Assembly (NCBI RefSeq): GCF_009753715.1
Contig: NZ_WQMS01000001.1
Coordinates: 476,520-540,519, forward strand
Reading direction: 5' to 3'
Source of the DNA: Sphingomonas horti
Lineage (GTDB): Bacteria; Pseudomonadota; Alphaproteobacteria; Sphingomonadales; Sphingomonadaceae
Length of the DNA stretch: 64,000 nt
Position numbers and translations under genes: made by a program. Of the stretch, positions 49,942-59,980 are shown in pieces. Numbering within the stretch: position 1 is the first letter of the stretch; each line of letters starts with the position of its first letter. The notes beneath the pieces are model-generated. The model was not told the DNA's origin, did not search any database, and saw only the letters and a list, made by a program, of their open reading frames with translations.

Positions 49942-52900
49942 TTCTCGTCTCCCGGGTTTTTGCAGCTGGCATCGTCGGGCGGGCAGTCGATCGTATCGAT
50001 GCCGACCGGCGCGTCGGCGATGTCGACGATCAGGCCCTCATTGCCGCGCCCGATCAGCGGATTGAAGAACAGCGAGGCATCCTCGGCCCGTCCGAACAAC
50101 TGCGTCTGCCGCTGGTCGTAAACCGAGAAGTTCGGCCGGGGCGGGTCCGTGTTGAGGCATCCCTTGTCCGGAGCGCCGATCACGCAGCCGTTCACGCGGG
50201 AATTGACCTGAGTGACGCGGTTTGTCCGCCGTCCACCGACATCGTCGAAGAAGACCGGGGGGACCGCCGCTGCCGACGAGACGAGCCCATTCACCGTCCC
50301 GAACATCGCGAAGCTGTTCGAGACGTTGTCGCCGGTGCTGAAGAGCTGCAGCGACGGGTCGGTGGACAGGCCCGACCTGTTGATGTCCGCGCCGCCGCCT
50401 GCCGGAAGCGTCTTCTGGAAAAGAGCGAAATCCGAATAGCTGACGAGAAGGCGGCCCGCCGAAAGAAATGTGGTTGGTCCCGAAGGCTGGTAGATATTCG
50501 ACGAGGGCCGGGAAATGTCGGTGGAGACGAGATCGGGCGACGCTTTGACGTAACGTGCAATGCTGCCGCCGCTGCCGAACACGATGCGCTTCGCCCTCAG
50601 ATCGACGATACCGTCGTCTAATTTCAGGCTCGCGGCACTGACATCGGCCTGGATCAGCGCGGCCAGCGGCGTCGTTCCGGTTACGACTGCGGCGGGACCA
50701 GCACCGCCGCCGATTTGCAGCGTCCGGCTCGGGGCCGAGCTGCTGCTCGCGCCGCCCATCGTGATCGCGCCTTTCAGCTCGACCGTCCCCGTACCCAGGA
50801 ACCGCAAGCTGGACGTCCCGGTACCGGGCGCCACGCTCAGTTGACCGAAAGTGACGTCCTGCGCTCCGGAGTCGACGACGATGTTGGCCGCCGACAGATT
50901 GTCCATCTCGGCATCCGCCAGGTTGAAGCTTCCCGAACCGGCACCCTCGCCGATCACCGTGGCTCCGGCGCCGCTGTTCCGCAGCGTAAGATTGGGGTTT
51001 GCGCCGCCCGCGCTCACCATGCCGCCGATGGCGATGTCGCCGGCGCTGTCCAGCAAGATCTGCCCCGAAGCGTTCAATCCGCCTCCGCCGATCGTCAGGC
51101 GCTGGCCCGAGCCGGCCGCGATCAGCGTTGCGTTCGTGCCGGCGGTGCCTTTGGTGATGGCAAGACTGCCATTGAGCGCGGTGAGGGTCAGCGCGCCTTT
51201 CGAGGCCGTCGCTTCGCCCAAGCTTATGGCGGCGGCTTTGACGCGGATGTTGCTTCCCGAGAGTTCAGGGTCGCCGGCCGCGAACTGGATGCCGCTCGCC
51301 TGTCCAGCCGACGCAAGCGACAGATTGGCGAAACGCGTATCGCCGCCGCTCTTGTCCGCGCTCGCGGCAGCGATCGAGACGGTGTCGCCGCCGAGGACAT
51401 CGATATCGTCGCCGGCCGCGATCATCGCGAGCGAAGCCGCCCCTCCGGTGCGCACGGCGACATCTTCGAACGCCGACAGCTTCGTGCCTGATGTGGCGCT
51501 CCCGCCTGCCAGGATTGCAAGGGAACCGGCCGCTGCCGCACCCGACCCCAGACTTGCGTCGTTCGCAGCATTGACGGTCAGGTCGCCCTTCGTCGTCGTC
51601 GCGGACTGGACGAGCGCGCCGGTCTCGCTGCGTATTGTGATCCCCGTGCCGGCGGAAAGGGTTCCGGCGTTCAGGACATCGCTCGCTCCGCGCTTCAGCA
51701 ATTCGATTGTGGTCCCGGCGCTTCCAGTGCCGAGATCGAGACGCCCGGCGCCCGCGTTCAGGCCGATGCTGCTGCCGGCCGTCGCGCCTCCGACGAGGAC
51801 GGTTCCCGCGCTTCCGCTGACGGAGCCGGACGCGATAAGCTCGGAAAAGCTGAGCAGCGGCCCCGCGTTGACGGTTATGTTTCCGCCGCCGGCGCGCACG
51901 ATCCCGCCGGTCGCCGACCCGCCGAGCGCGCTAAGCGTCGCGTCGGTTCCGGCGAAGCCGTTGGAAAGGGCGAGATCGCCCGTCTCCGCCGTGAACACCA
52001 ACGCGCCTTTACTGGCGATCGCGTCACCCACAGCCATGGACGCGGAGACGATCCGGATATTGCTGCCGGCCAACGCGCTTGGCAGCGAGACGGCGCCCGC
52101 CGCGGCGACGTCGATGTCGTCGCCCGCCGCGATCGTGTTGAATGCCGCAGCGCCACCCGCGTTGATCGACACGTCTTCGGCCGCTGATAGTTTGTCGGTC
52201 GAACTGGCATTGCCGCCCGCGCGGATCGCCAGCGTGCCCACGGCGGTGACCGCGGTGGTGGCGGTGACGTTCGTCTTGGCGTTCAGGCTCACATCACCAT
52301 TGACGAGCACGCCGCTGGCCATGATCGCATCGGCCGTGCCTGCTTTGCTCGTGGCGAGCAGATAGGCCAGATCGTCCCCGCCGCCGCCGGCCGTCGTGGC
52401 GGAGTTCAGCATCAAGGCGCCGGTCTCGGCCCTGAGCGTCACATTGTCTCCGGCCGCAACCGTGCCGAAGCTCGCGTCTCGTCCGGCCGCAGCCGCGACA
52501 TCCTCACCGGCCGACAGCGTCGTTGCAAACAGGTCTCGGCCGGCTACGATCGCGGTCGTGCGGCCGGCCGTTCCGGCTTCCGTTAAAACGTCACGCGTTG
52601 CGCTCGCGAAAAGGTCGTTGGCCGTGGCCTTCGCTTGGCTGGTCACAATCGCGTCCGTCGCGCTTCGGATCTCGACTCCGGTGCCGCCGGTCACCGTGTC
52701 CGCCGTCAGCACGTCGCTGGCGATGGCAAGGCCGTCGCCATCGTCGTCGCGCTTGACCAAAGTCGCCGTGGTCGCAGCGGTGCCGGTGCCGAGCGCCAGC
52801 AGGCCCGCACGGGCGAGCAGCGACAGGGAGCCGCCACCGGCATTGGCCGTTCCTACGGTCAAGGCGGATGCACTCACGTCGATGTCCTGGCCGGCATCGA

Positions 52901-55900
52901 GCGTGCCGAACTGACCAGCGCCGTTTGCGGTCACCATGATGTTCCGCGCCGCTTTGAGATCGGCCGCGCCATAGCCCGGCACAACCGGGGCCGGGACGTT
53001 GCGGAACGGGCCCGAGCCCCCGCTCGTCGTCTCCAGCGTCGCGCTGCCGGTCACATTGCCATCGGTCACCCGCAGCAGCGATCCCGCCGTGATCGTCACC
53101 TGAGCGGCCGTCAAGCTCGTCAGCTCGACCGTGCCGGCGACGTTCATGTTCACCGAGCCGGGTGCTGAAATGGCAAGCCCGTCGGTCGGGGTGCCCTGAT
53201 CGTTCAGGCCCGACACCGATCCGGCTGCCATGCTGTGAATGTCGTCCGTACGCGCTGTCGCCAGGCCGATGCGGATGTCTCCGGTATCGGCCGTGGCTGT
53301 CAGCGATCCGGCGCGGAAGCTGGCCAGGATCAACCCGGGATCGCGCGGCAGGCCGGGAGCGGAGCCGACATTTCTCCCGGCCGAGACGCTGATATTGTGG
53401 CCGTCCGGCGCTGCTCCGGCGACTTTGATCGCGGCCGGATCGCCCGCTGGCTCCGCGAATCGGACCGCGCTGTTGTCCGCGCCTTGGCCCGTCGATGTAA
53501 GCGAACCGCCCGTGACCGAGCCTCCCGCGACGATGTCGATGTCGTCACCTGCAGTGATTGCTGAGAACGAAAGGTCTTGCCCCGTCTGGATAGCGACGTC
53601 CTCAGCCGCCTCGACATTCGCCACAACGGCATTCTTGCCAGCCAGCATTCCGACCGTGTTCGCCGTCGGATTCCCTTCCTCGTCGATAAAGAAGCTGGCC
53701 CGCGCCAGATCGATATCTTGGCCAGCCGTCAGCAGGATGTCCGCCGCGTTGACCTTCAGCACGCCGGTCGTCGTCAGATCGCTTGACGCGCCTCCCGCGC
53801 TCAAGCGCAGCGACGCGCCGGGATCGTTGATGGTGATGCTGGTCGTCCTGATCGCGCCATTGGCGGTTGCGAGATCGAGCGCCTCGTCGAGAGTCGTGGC
53901 GCCGAGCGTCGCCGGGCCTGCCAGCCGGACGCTCGCCGGATCGCGGATCGACCGCATCTTGCGCGCGGTCACCGTTCCAAGCGTCAGCGAGCCGCTTGAG
54001 CCGGTTCGCACCAGCAGGTCGGATCGGTTGTTGGCGTCGCCAGTCGCCAACCCGGCCACCACCGTGCTGTCCTTGGACTCGTCGACCGCTGCGGACGCGA
54101 AAGAGATGCTGCCGTTGGCCGCGTCGAGCTGCAGCGCACCGGCCGCATTCGCACCGGCCTTGTTCGACTGCAGGGTGAGCTTGTCGCTGCCCACGATATT
54201 CCCGGTCGTTGCCGTGATCGTCACAGCGTTGCCGGCGGAGTGGGTCCGAGCTTGCCCGTCGCCAAGCACCACGCCGGTTCCACCCGTCACCACGTAATCG
54301 TTGCCCGCCGAGATATCGCGATCAACCGTCGCGGACTGGCCGGCCGTGATGGCGATGTCGGTTCCCGCGGTGCCGGCGCCAAGCCGGGCATTGCCCGCTG
54401 CCGCATCGATCAGGATGTTCGATCCTGCCGCGGCATCGTCCACATCGGCCGAACCAGTTGCGGTCAGCGTTGCATTCGTTCCGGCGCGGCCGGCGCCCAG
54501 TGTCAGGTCTCCCGCGGTCGCCTTGGCCGTCAGCGCCATTTTGGTCGCGGTCGCAGAGACAAGCTTGATATTCCCCGCGGTCGCAGTGACGTTATCGGCC
54601 GCCGCGAACCCGCCAAAGTCGATCGAGCCGGCACTCGCGGTCAGATTGCCGGTCTCCGCTGAGGCACTCTCCCCCGTCAGCGCGCCGCCAGCCGTGAGCG
54701 CCACGTTCGCGCCGGTGACCGTACCCAGCCCGACCGATGTTCCGCCGTCGATCGTCACGTCCGCACGTGCGTGGAAGATACCGCCTGTTATGTTCGTCTC
54801 GGTCGCGAAGCTCACCGCTCCCGCAGCGGAGATCGTCAGCGGTCCCGCGCTGGCACCGGTAGCCTCCGACTGCAAGGTCAGGCCATCCCGGCCGACGACG
54901 TCGCCCGTCGTGGTGGCCGCGACCATGACATTGCGCTCGGCCTTTTGGCTCACGGGCGTTCCGCTTGTGCCGAGGACAACACCGTTCTGTCCGGTGACGA
55001 TATAGTCGCGCTTTGCGACGATATCGCCGTCCACCGTCGCTATGTCCGCCGCCGCGACAACGACGTCGGTGATACCAGCGCTGCCGGTGCCGAGCCGGGC
55101 GTCCCCGTTCGAGGCGGTAATCATCACGCCATTGCCCGCAATGGCCGAGTCTAGTGTGACGACTCCGGCAGTCGCCGAAACGTCGTTCATGGCCGCGAAC
55201 CCGCCAAAGTCGATCGAGCCGGCAATGGCAGTGACGTTGCCGGTTTCTGCGGTGGCACTCGCTCCCGTCAGCGCACCTCCGGCCTTCAGTGTGACGTTCG
55301 CGCCGGTGACCGTATTCAGCGCAACCGATGTTCCGCCGTCGATCGTTACGTTCGAGCGCGCGCCGGCGATACCGCCCGATATTGTCGCCGTCGAAAAGTT
55401 CACTAAGCCGGCGGCGGTTATCGTCAGGGGTTCGGCGCCTGCCCCGTCGCTGTTGGATTGAAGCGCCAGATTGGCTTTCCCGATCACGTCGTTTGCGGCC
55501 GCGGTGACCGTGACGCTCCCCGCCGCGCTTTGCGTTCGCGTGGCGCCATCGCCCAGCACCACGCCGGTGGCGCCGGTGACGCTGTAGTTTCCGCCTGCCG
55601 CAACATCGCCCTCCACCGTGGCGAGCGCTTTGGAGTCGACCACGACGTTGGTGCCAGCTTGGCCGTTTCCGAGCCGGACATTGCCGGCGCTGGATTTCAG
55701 CGTTGCCTCCGTGCCGGCACTCACTGTGCCCACATCGACGCTGCCCCCGGTTGCGGTCACGCTGCCCGCCGTCGCGGCGAGGCTTGCGAAGGTGATCGCC
55801 CCGCCCGCCGTCACGCTGGTGTTGTTTCCGGCAGACACGCTGCCGCCGGTCGCTTTGCCGCCGGCGTTCAATGTCGCGTCAGTCGCGGCGGTGCCGGTGG

Positions 55901-58211
55901 TCAGCGCGATGTCGCCATTGGTGGCTGTGAGCGAAAGCGCCCCGCCGGACGTCAGCGTGCCTCCCATGATCGAGCTGTTGGCGCTCTTGATCGCAAGGCT
56001 ATCCGTCACCGTTACGTCGTGCAGCGCGATCGGCCCGTTGGAGGTTAACGTCACGCCATCGGTGCTGAGGCTCTTCGCCTTGACGTCGTACAGCGTGATC
56101 GCTGTGGGGCCCATGACCAGCACTCTCGATTGCGACGCGGTGCCGCCCCGCAATAGGCTCGCCGTCTGGAAGTCCACCGCACGTGCCGCTGTCAGCGTAA
56201 GATCCTCCGCGCCTGCGCCGTCGCTGTTGGATTGAAGCGTCAGATTGGCTTTCCCGATCACGTCGTTTGCGGCCGCGGTGACCGTGACACTCCCCGCCGC
56301 GCTTTGCGTTCGCGTGGCGCCATCGCCCAGCACCACGCCGGTGGCGCCGGTGACGCTGTAGTTTCCGCCTGCCGCGACATCGCCCTCCACCGTGGCGAGC
56401 GCTTTGGAGTCGACCACGACGTTGGTGCCAGCCTGGCCGTTTCCGAGCCGGACATTGCCGGCGCTGGATTTCAGCGTTGCCGCCGTGCCGGCACTCACTG
56501 TGCCCACATCGACGCTGCCGCCCGTCGCGGTCACGCTGCCCGCCGTCGCGGCGAGGCTTGCGAAGGTGATCGCCCCGCCCGCCGTCACGCTGGTGTTGTT
56601 TCCGGCGGACACGCTGCCGCCGGTCGCTTTGCCGCCCGCGTTCAAGGTTGCACTGGTCGCGGCGGTGCCGGTAGCCAGCGCGATGTCACCCGTCGTCGCG
56701 GTCAGGGCGAGCGCGCCACCATTCGACACGGCCTTGGTCGCCTGGAAGTTCGTATTGGCCTGTACGGCGATGTCGCCTGCCGCCGTGAGGCTGACCGCGG
56801 TTACCGAGTCGCCCGTGCTCTTGATCGCAAGTCCGTCGGCAACATTGACGTTGCCCAGGCTGATCGCTCCCGCGGACGTGAGCGTCGTGCCATCGCTGCC
56901 GAGGCTCTTCGCCGTCACGTCGCCGAGGGCGATGCCCGCGCCGCCCGTGACGACCACGGCCGATTCCAGGGCCTTTCCGCCCAGCAGCGTCGTTGCCGCG
57001 TTGAAATCGACCTTTCCGGCCGCGTCCGCCGCTTTCAGCGTCAGCGGCTCGGTCAGAACGCCATCGCTGTTCGACTGAAGCGTCAGCGCGCCCTTGCCCA
57101 AGACGTCACCGGTCGTGGCGGTGATCTTCACCTCGCCGCCGGCCCTCTGGGTGACGGTCATGTTGTCCTTGCCCAGCACGACGCCCTTGGCGCCGGTGAC
57201 GTAGTAATAACCGGGCGCCGTCACGTCCGCGTCGACTGTCGCCGTGTCATTGCTGTTGACCACGATATTGCCGCTGGCATCCGTCGTCACCAGCCTCCCG
57301 CTCGCGGCGATCGCGGCGGTCTGGCTTGCATTTGTGACGATCGTCCCCTGGTCGTCAGTGGCAAGGATGATCGAATCCCCGGCCGCCGTCGCGGTCAGCC
57401 TGGCGCCAGGCTGCACGTTCAGCAGCGCGGCGGTCATGGCAAGTTCGGTGCCGCCCGCCAGCGCGATCCGCTGCGCGTCGAGCGTTCCCGACGCGCTTAC
57501 CAGCGCGCCGCTGAGCTCCGTCCCCTTGTTGATGGTGAAGGCGAGCGGACTGCCGACGATGTCGGTGAAGCTGATGTCCTGTGTCGCCACCAGCGCGATC
57601 GCGCCATTATATGCCCTTAGTGCGCCGCTGGCATCGATCTGCTGGGCAAGCGCGAACAGCGAGCCGTTATTCGCCGTGAGCATACTGCCGGGGCTGAGCG
57701 TGACCGATTTGTCGGACGTGCCGGCGAACTGCGGCGCGTTGAAATTGGCATTCTTGAAATCGAGCGTACTGAGAACGAGGCTGTTCCCGCTGAACGTCCC
57801 GGTTGTACCGAAGGTGATGCCGGCCGGATCGATCAGCCACACGTTCACCGAGTCCTGCGCGGTGATCGATCCCCAGATTTCCGAGCCGCCGCCCCCGGTT
57901 ACGCGATTGACCGCGGTGAACTGCCCGGCGACCCCGCTGTTCTTGAAGATCAGGGCTTCGGTCGCGGAATTGCTCGTGCCCAGCTTGAAGCTGTCATAGG
58001 TGACGACGCGGTTTGCGCCGTTGATGTCCACTTGCAGCGAATCCGCCGTCGGATTCGTGATCGTGGCGCCGCCCGCGTTGCTGACGACCGGCAGCGTCTG
58101 GCCGGCGGCCGGCGACGAAATCGCTGCGCAGAGCGCGAGCGCGGTCCCGCGCAACAATGTATGACGAAGCGCCGCCCGGGCGCGGCCGTGCGAGGTGATA
58201 GCGGCGGACAT
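49938..58211 (-). CDS. TpsA filamentous-haemagglutinin-type exoprotein
   Basis: 2757 residues from the ATG at 58211, which overlaps the TpsB stop by one base and has GGGGGAGG upstream. A signal peptide (about 1-38, ending SSPAAGQ) precedes the TPS domain (about 40-280; FTAVNRVTGGGGSEIWGSIT, then WLIDPAGITFG). Almost all the rest is Gly/Ala/Thr/Ser-rich beta-helix repeats such as TLNAGGKATGGSVSAGNN and TVEGDVAAGGNYSVTGA. Two blocks of about 160 residues are nearly identical, 258 residues apart. The end holds two cysteine pairs (GCVIGAPDKGC and CPPDDASC), reminiscent of the HMW1 anchoring loop. It is secreted by the TpsB encoded directly upstream, probably as an adhesin or contact factor. Confidence 0.92.
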   Translation of the reverse strand: MSAAITSHGRARAALRHTLLRGTALALCAAISSPAAGQTLPVVSNAGGATITNPTADSLQVDINGANRVVTYDSFKLGTSNSATEALIFKNSGVAGQFTAVNRVTGGGGSEIWGSITAQDSVNVWLIDPAGITFGTTGTFSGNSLVLSTLDFKNANFNAPQFAGTSDKSVTLSPGSMLTANNGSLFALAQQIDASGALRAYNGAIALVATQDISFTDIVGSPLAFTINKGTELSGALVSASGTLDAQRIALAGGTELAMTAALLNVQPGARLTATAAGDSIILATDDQGTIVTNASQTAAIAASGRLVTTDASGNIVVNSNDTATVDADVTAPGYYYVTGAKGVVLGKDNMTVTQRAGGEVKITATTGDVLGKGALTLQSNSDGVLTEPLTLKAADAAGKVDFNAATTLLGGKALESAVVVTGGAGIALGDVTAKSLGSDGTTLTSAGAISLGNVNVADGLAIKSTGDSVTAVSLTAAGDIAVQANTNFQATKAVSNGGALALTATTGDIALATGTAATSATLNAGGKATGGSVSAGNNTSVTAGGAITFASLAATAGSVTATGGSVDVGTVSAGTAATLKSSAGNVRLGNGQAGTNVVVDSKALATVEGDVAAGGNYSVTGATGVVLGDGATRTQSAAGSVTVTAAANDVIGKANLTLQSNSDGAGAEDLTLTAARAVDFQTASLLRGGTASQSRVLVMGPTAITLYDVKAKSLSTDGVTLTSNGPIALHDVTVTDSLAIKSANSSIMGGTLTSGGALSLTATNGDIALTTGTAATDATLNAGGKATGGSVSAGNNTSVTAGGAITFASLAATAGSVTATGGSVDVGTVSAGTEATLKSSAGNVRLGNGQAGTNVVVDSKALATVEGDVAAGGNYSVTGATGVVLGDGATRTQSAAGSVTVTAAANDVIGKANLALQSNSDGAGAEPLTITAAGLVNFSTATISGGIAGARSNVTIDGGTSVALNTVTGANVTLKAGGALTGASATAETGNVTAIAGSIDFGGFAAMNDVSATAGVVTLDSAIAGNGVMITASNGDARLGTGSAGITDVVVAAADIATVDGDIVAKRDYIVTGQNGVVLGTSGTPVSQKAERNVMVAATTTGDVVGRDGLTLQSEATGASAGPLTISAAGAVSFATETNITGGIFHARADVTIDGGTSVGLGTVTGANVALTAGGALTGESASAETGNLTASAGSIDFGGFAAADNVTATAGNIKLVSATATKMALTAKATAGDLTLGAGRAGTNATLTATGSADVDDAAAGSNILIDAAAGNARLGAGTAGTDIAITAGQSATVDRDISAGNDYVVTGGTGVVLGDGQARTHSAGNAVTITATTGNIVGSDKLTLQSNKAGANAAGALQLDAANGSISFASAAVDESKDSTVVAGLATGDANNRSDLLVRTGSSGSLTLGTVTARKMRSIRDPASVRLAGPATLGATTLDEALDLATANGAIRTTSITINDPGASLRLSAGGASSDLTTTGVLKVNAADILLTAGQDIDLARASFFIDEEGNPTANTVGMLAGKNAVVANVEAAEDVAIQTGQDLSFSAITAGDDIDIVAGGSVTGGSLTSTGQGADNSAVRFAEPAGDPAAIKVAGAAPDGHNISVSAGRNVGSAPGLPRDPGLILASFRAGSLTATADTGDIRIGLATARTDDIHSMAAGSVSGLNDQGTPTDGLAISAPGSVNMNVAGTVELTSLTAAQVTITAGSLLRVTDGNVTGSATLETTSGGSGPFRNVPAPVVPGYGAADLKAARNIMVTANGAGQFGTLDAGQDIDVSASALTVGTANAGGGSLSLLARAGLLALGTGTAATTATLVKRDDDGDGLAIASDVLTADTVTGGTGVEIRSATDAIVTSQAKATANDLFASATRDVLTEAGTAGRTTAIVAGRDLFATTLSAGEDVAAAAGRDASFGTVAAGDNVTLRAETGALMLNSATTAGGGGDDLAYLLATSKAGTADAIMASGVLVNGDVSLNAKTNVTATTAVTAVGTLAIRAGGNASSTDKLSAAEDVSINAGGAAAFNTIAAGDDIDVAAAGAVSLPSALAGSNIRIVSASMAVGDAIASKGALVFTAETGDLALSNGFAGTDATLSALGGSATGGIVRAGGGNITVNAGPLLSFSELIASGSVSGSAGTVLVGGATAGSSIGLNAGAGRLDLGTGSAGTTIELLKRGASDVLNAGTLSAGTGITIRSETGALVQSATTTKGDLTVNAANDASLGSGAAAAGSLAILAGGSATSGTKLSAFEDVAVRTGGAASLAMIAAGDDIDVLGGDTVSIAAASADKSGGDTRFANLSLASAGQASGIQFAAGDPELSGSNIRVKAAAISLGEATASKGALTLTALNGSLAITKGTAGTNATLIAAGSGQRLTIGGGGLNASGQILLDSAGDIAIGGMVSAGGANPNLTLRNSGAGATVIGEGAGSGSFNLADAEMDNLSAANIVVDSGAQDVTFGQLSVAPGTGTSSLRFLGTGTVELKGAITMGGASSSSAPSRTLQIGGGAGPAAVVTGTTPLAALIQADVSAASLKLDDGIVDLRAKRIVFGSGGSIARYVKASPDLVSTDISRPSSNIYQPSGPTTFLSAGRLLVSYSDFALFQKTLPAGGGADINRSGLSTDPSLQLFSTGDNVSNSFAMFGTVNGLVSSAAAVPPVFFDDVGGRRTNRVTQVNSRVNGCVIGAPDKGCLNTDPPRPNFSVYDQRQTQLFGRAEDASLFFNPLIGRGNEGLIVDIADAPVGIDTIDCPPDDASCKNPGDEK
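55436..55915 (-). repeat. Long direct repeat in tpsA, copy 1
   Basis: About 480 bases that recur almost unchanged at about 56210-56689, an offset of 774 bases (exactly 258 codons). Only scattered single-base differences were seen. It encodes beta-helix turns containing VSAGNNTSVTAGG and VEGDVAAGGNYSVTGA. The near-identity implies recent duplication or ongoing gene conversion. Confidence 0.85.
56210..56689 (-). repeat. Long direct repeat in tpsA, copy 2
   Basis: Partner of the repeat at about 55436-55915, in the same frame and orientation. The edges diverge over a few dozen bases, so the ends are approximate. Recombination between the copies would remove 774 bases and keep the reading frame. 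Confidence 0.85.
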
Positions 58212-59980
58212 CAGCGCCTCCCCCAAGGGTAGAGTTGGGTCGTGAATGAGATCAGGAAGCGATTGCGCGGCTTGCGCTCGTCGCTGGTCAGCGCCTTGTC
58301 AAGCGGATGCGCATAGATGGCATCCACCACGAACCGCCCGGCCTTGAGAATGCGGATTCCACCGCCGATCGAGCGCAGCAGGCGGTTCTTCTCGCTTGAG
58401 GTCGAATCGAGATTGTCGAGCCGCACCCAATCGTAGAAGCCGGTCAGCTCGAAACTGACCGGCGCGTCGACAGGCAGCCTGATCCGCGGTTCTATGCGAA
58501 ACGCGAACGCCCGGTCGCCGCCGTTCGCGCCGGGATCATAGCCTCGCCCATAGGTGAAGTTGCCGAGAGAGAATTCCTCGAGGTTCAGCACCGGATCATT
58601 GGCCCATTGGCCGAACGCCTGGGCGCCGAGCGTAAAGAGAGGATGCGGCCGCCACTCACCCACCAATTCGGCGCGAAAGATCGTCGCCTGCGGGTTGCCT
58701 TCGGCGCGGCTCGGCGCGAAGCCGTTGCGCGTGACGCCGCGATCGGTGGCGCTCAGGATATCGATCCCTTTGCGCAGCTCGGCATAGCCCGCCATGCTCG
58801 CAAGGACGTCCCCGCGCTGCGACGGTACCGTCACCTGCCCGTCGATCCTAGCGAAAAGCACGCGCAGGCGATCACGGGTCAGCGGGGAGCCGCGGCCGCC
58901 GGAAAATAGCTTCGTCCGCTGGTCGAGAATCTCGAGACCGGCAGTCGCGCCCAATTGTTCCTGAACCGTGCGGACCAGTGATTGGCTGAGTTCCACGCCT
59001 ACGATCGCCGAGCGCGACCGCAGGTCCAGATTGGGGATATCGGGTCGCGAAAAGGCAATGCTGGCGCGCACTCCGGCGCGCAGACCGGAGTCGTTCAAAG
59101 CGAAGTCATGCCCACCCTGGGCAACGCGGATTTCGTCCCAATCGAGCGAGTTCGAATAGGCAAAGAAGGAGCGGTCGGCGAGGCCGGTGACGCCGTATGC
59201 CTCCGCACGCACGGAAGCAACCGTTGGCCCGAGTTGGCGCGAACCGAAATTCTGAATGTTGAAAAGAACTTGCGCGCGCCGGGTTTCGACGGTCAGCGAG
59301 CCGATGACTTCGCCGGGCGCGGTTCCCGCAGCGCTCAGTGCCAGCCGCACATCCACCCCCGGAATGTCGCCGGTCAGCAGCAGAATGCGCTCGGCATCGT
59401 AACGATTGAGCGGATCGAGGCGACGGATCGCGGCAATCCGCGATTCGATGGCGTCGCGGAACGGCCCCAGGTCGCCGATGATGCGAACCTCGACGATCTT
59501 GGCAGTGACGATGGTGATCCTGAGATCGCCGGAGCTGATCTGCTGCGCCGGGATTTGGGCGAGCGCGACATAGCCCGCGTCGCTCAGCAACTGATTGGCA
59601 CGGTCCCGAATCCGGCAGACCACGGAAATGGGCTGCTCGCCGCCCGGGCCGGTACCGACCTGGGACAAAAGGCTTTGAAGCTCCGGCGCGACCGGGCTGC
59701 CGTCCGGCCGCTGGAACGTCACCGTGGTGAGGGTGACGCGAACAGGCGAATCTTCCAGCGCGCAGGGCACTTGCTGGAGTGCGCCGCGCGCATCCACGCG
59801 CGCCGTCGATTTTGCCGAGGTTGTTTCAGGAGCCGGCTGCTCGACTTGGCCTCGACCTGGGATTGCCGGAGCGGCCTGCCTGTCGGGAGGTGCAGCTGGA
59901 GGGGATTGCTGTGCGATCGCGTGGGTGCTCAGCACCACCCCGGACGCAAATAGTGCCGCCCGCTTTAGCGCGTCACGCAT
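58211..59980 (-). CDS. TpsB (ShlB/FhaC-type) outer-membrane transporter
   Basis: 589 residues from the ATG at 59980 (GGGGGG upstream; two TTG codons precede it). Signal peptide (RAALFASGVVLSTHAIA), Pro-rich linker, POTRA-type region (about 75-225; VRVTLTTVTFQRPDGSP; DLRITIVTAKIVEVRIIG) and a 16-strand-type barrel to the C-terminus (FNIQNFGSRQLGPTVASVRA; LGNFTYGRGYDPGANGGDRA; FLISFTTQLYPWGRR). The FTYGRGYDPG segment fits the loop-6 tip (VRGY/F-type) of the Omp85/TpsB superfamily. It exports the TpsA encoded next (1-base overlap). It is first gene of the TPS-CHAT-nuclease operon. Confidence 0.93.
   Translation of the reverse strand: MRDALKRAALFASGVVLSTHAIAQQSPPAAPPDRQAAPAIPGRGQVEQPAPETTSAKSTARVDARGALQQVPCALEDSPVRVTLTTVTFQRPDGSPVAPELQSLLSQVGTGPGGEQPISVVCRIRDRANQLLSDAGYVALAQIPAQQISSGDLRITIVTAKIVEVRIIGDLGPFRDAIESRIAAIRRLDPLNRYDAERILLLTGDIPGVDVRLALSAAGTAPGEVIGSLTVETRRAQVLFNIQNFGSRQLGPTVASVRAEAYGVTGLADRSFFAYSNSLDWDEIRVAQGGHDFALNDSGLRAGVRASIAFSRPDIPNLDLRSRSAIVGVELSQSLVRTVQEQLGATAGLEILDQRTKLFSGGRGSPLTRDRLRVLFARIDGQVTVPSQRGDVLASMAGYAELRKGIDILSATDRGVTRNGFAPSRAEGNPQATIFRAELVGEWRPHPLFTLGAQAFGQWANDPVLNLEEFSLGNFTYGRGYDPGANGGDRAFAFRIEPRIRLPVDAPVSFELTGFYDWVRLDNLDSTSSEKNRLLRSIGGGIRILKAGRFVVDAIYAHPLDKALTSDERKPRNRFLISFTTQLYPWGRR

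Noticed and set aside
55436..56689. CRISPR-like array
   Set aside because: The repeats are long, in frame and inside the tpsA coding sequence; there are no short repeats with unique spacers.
50851..57999. Several plus-strand open frames opposite tpsA
   Set aside because: They mirror the repetitive exoprotein codons and lack start signals or family features.
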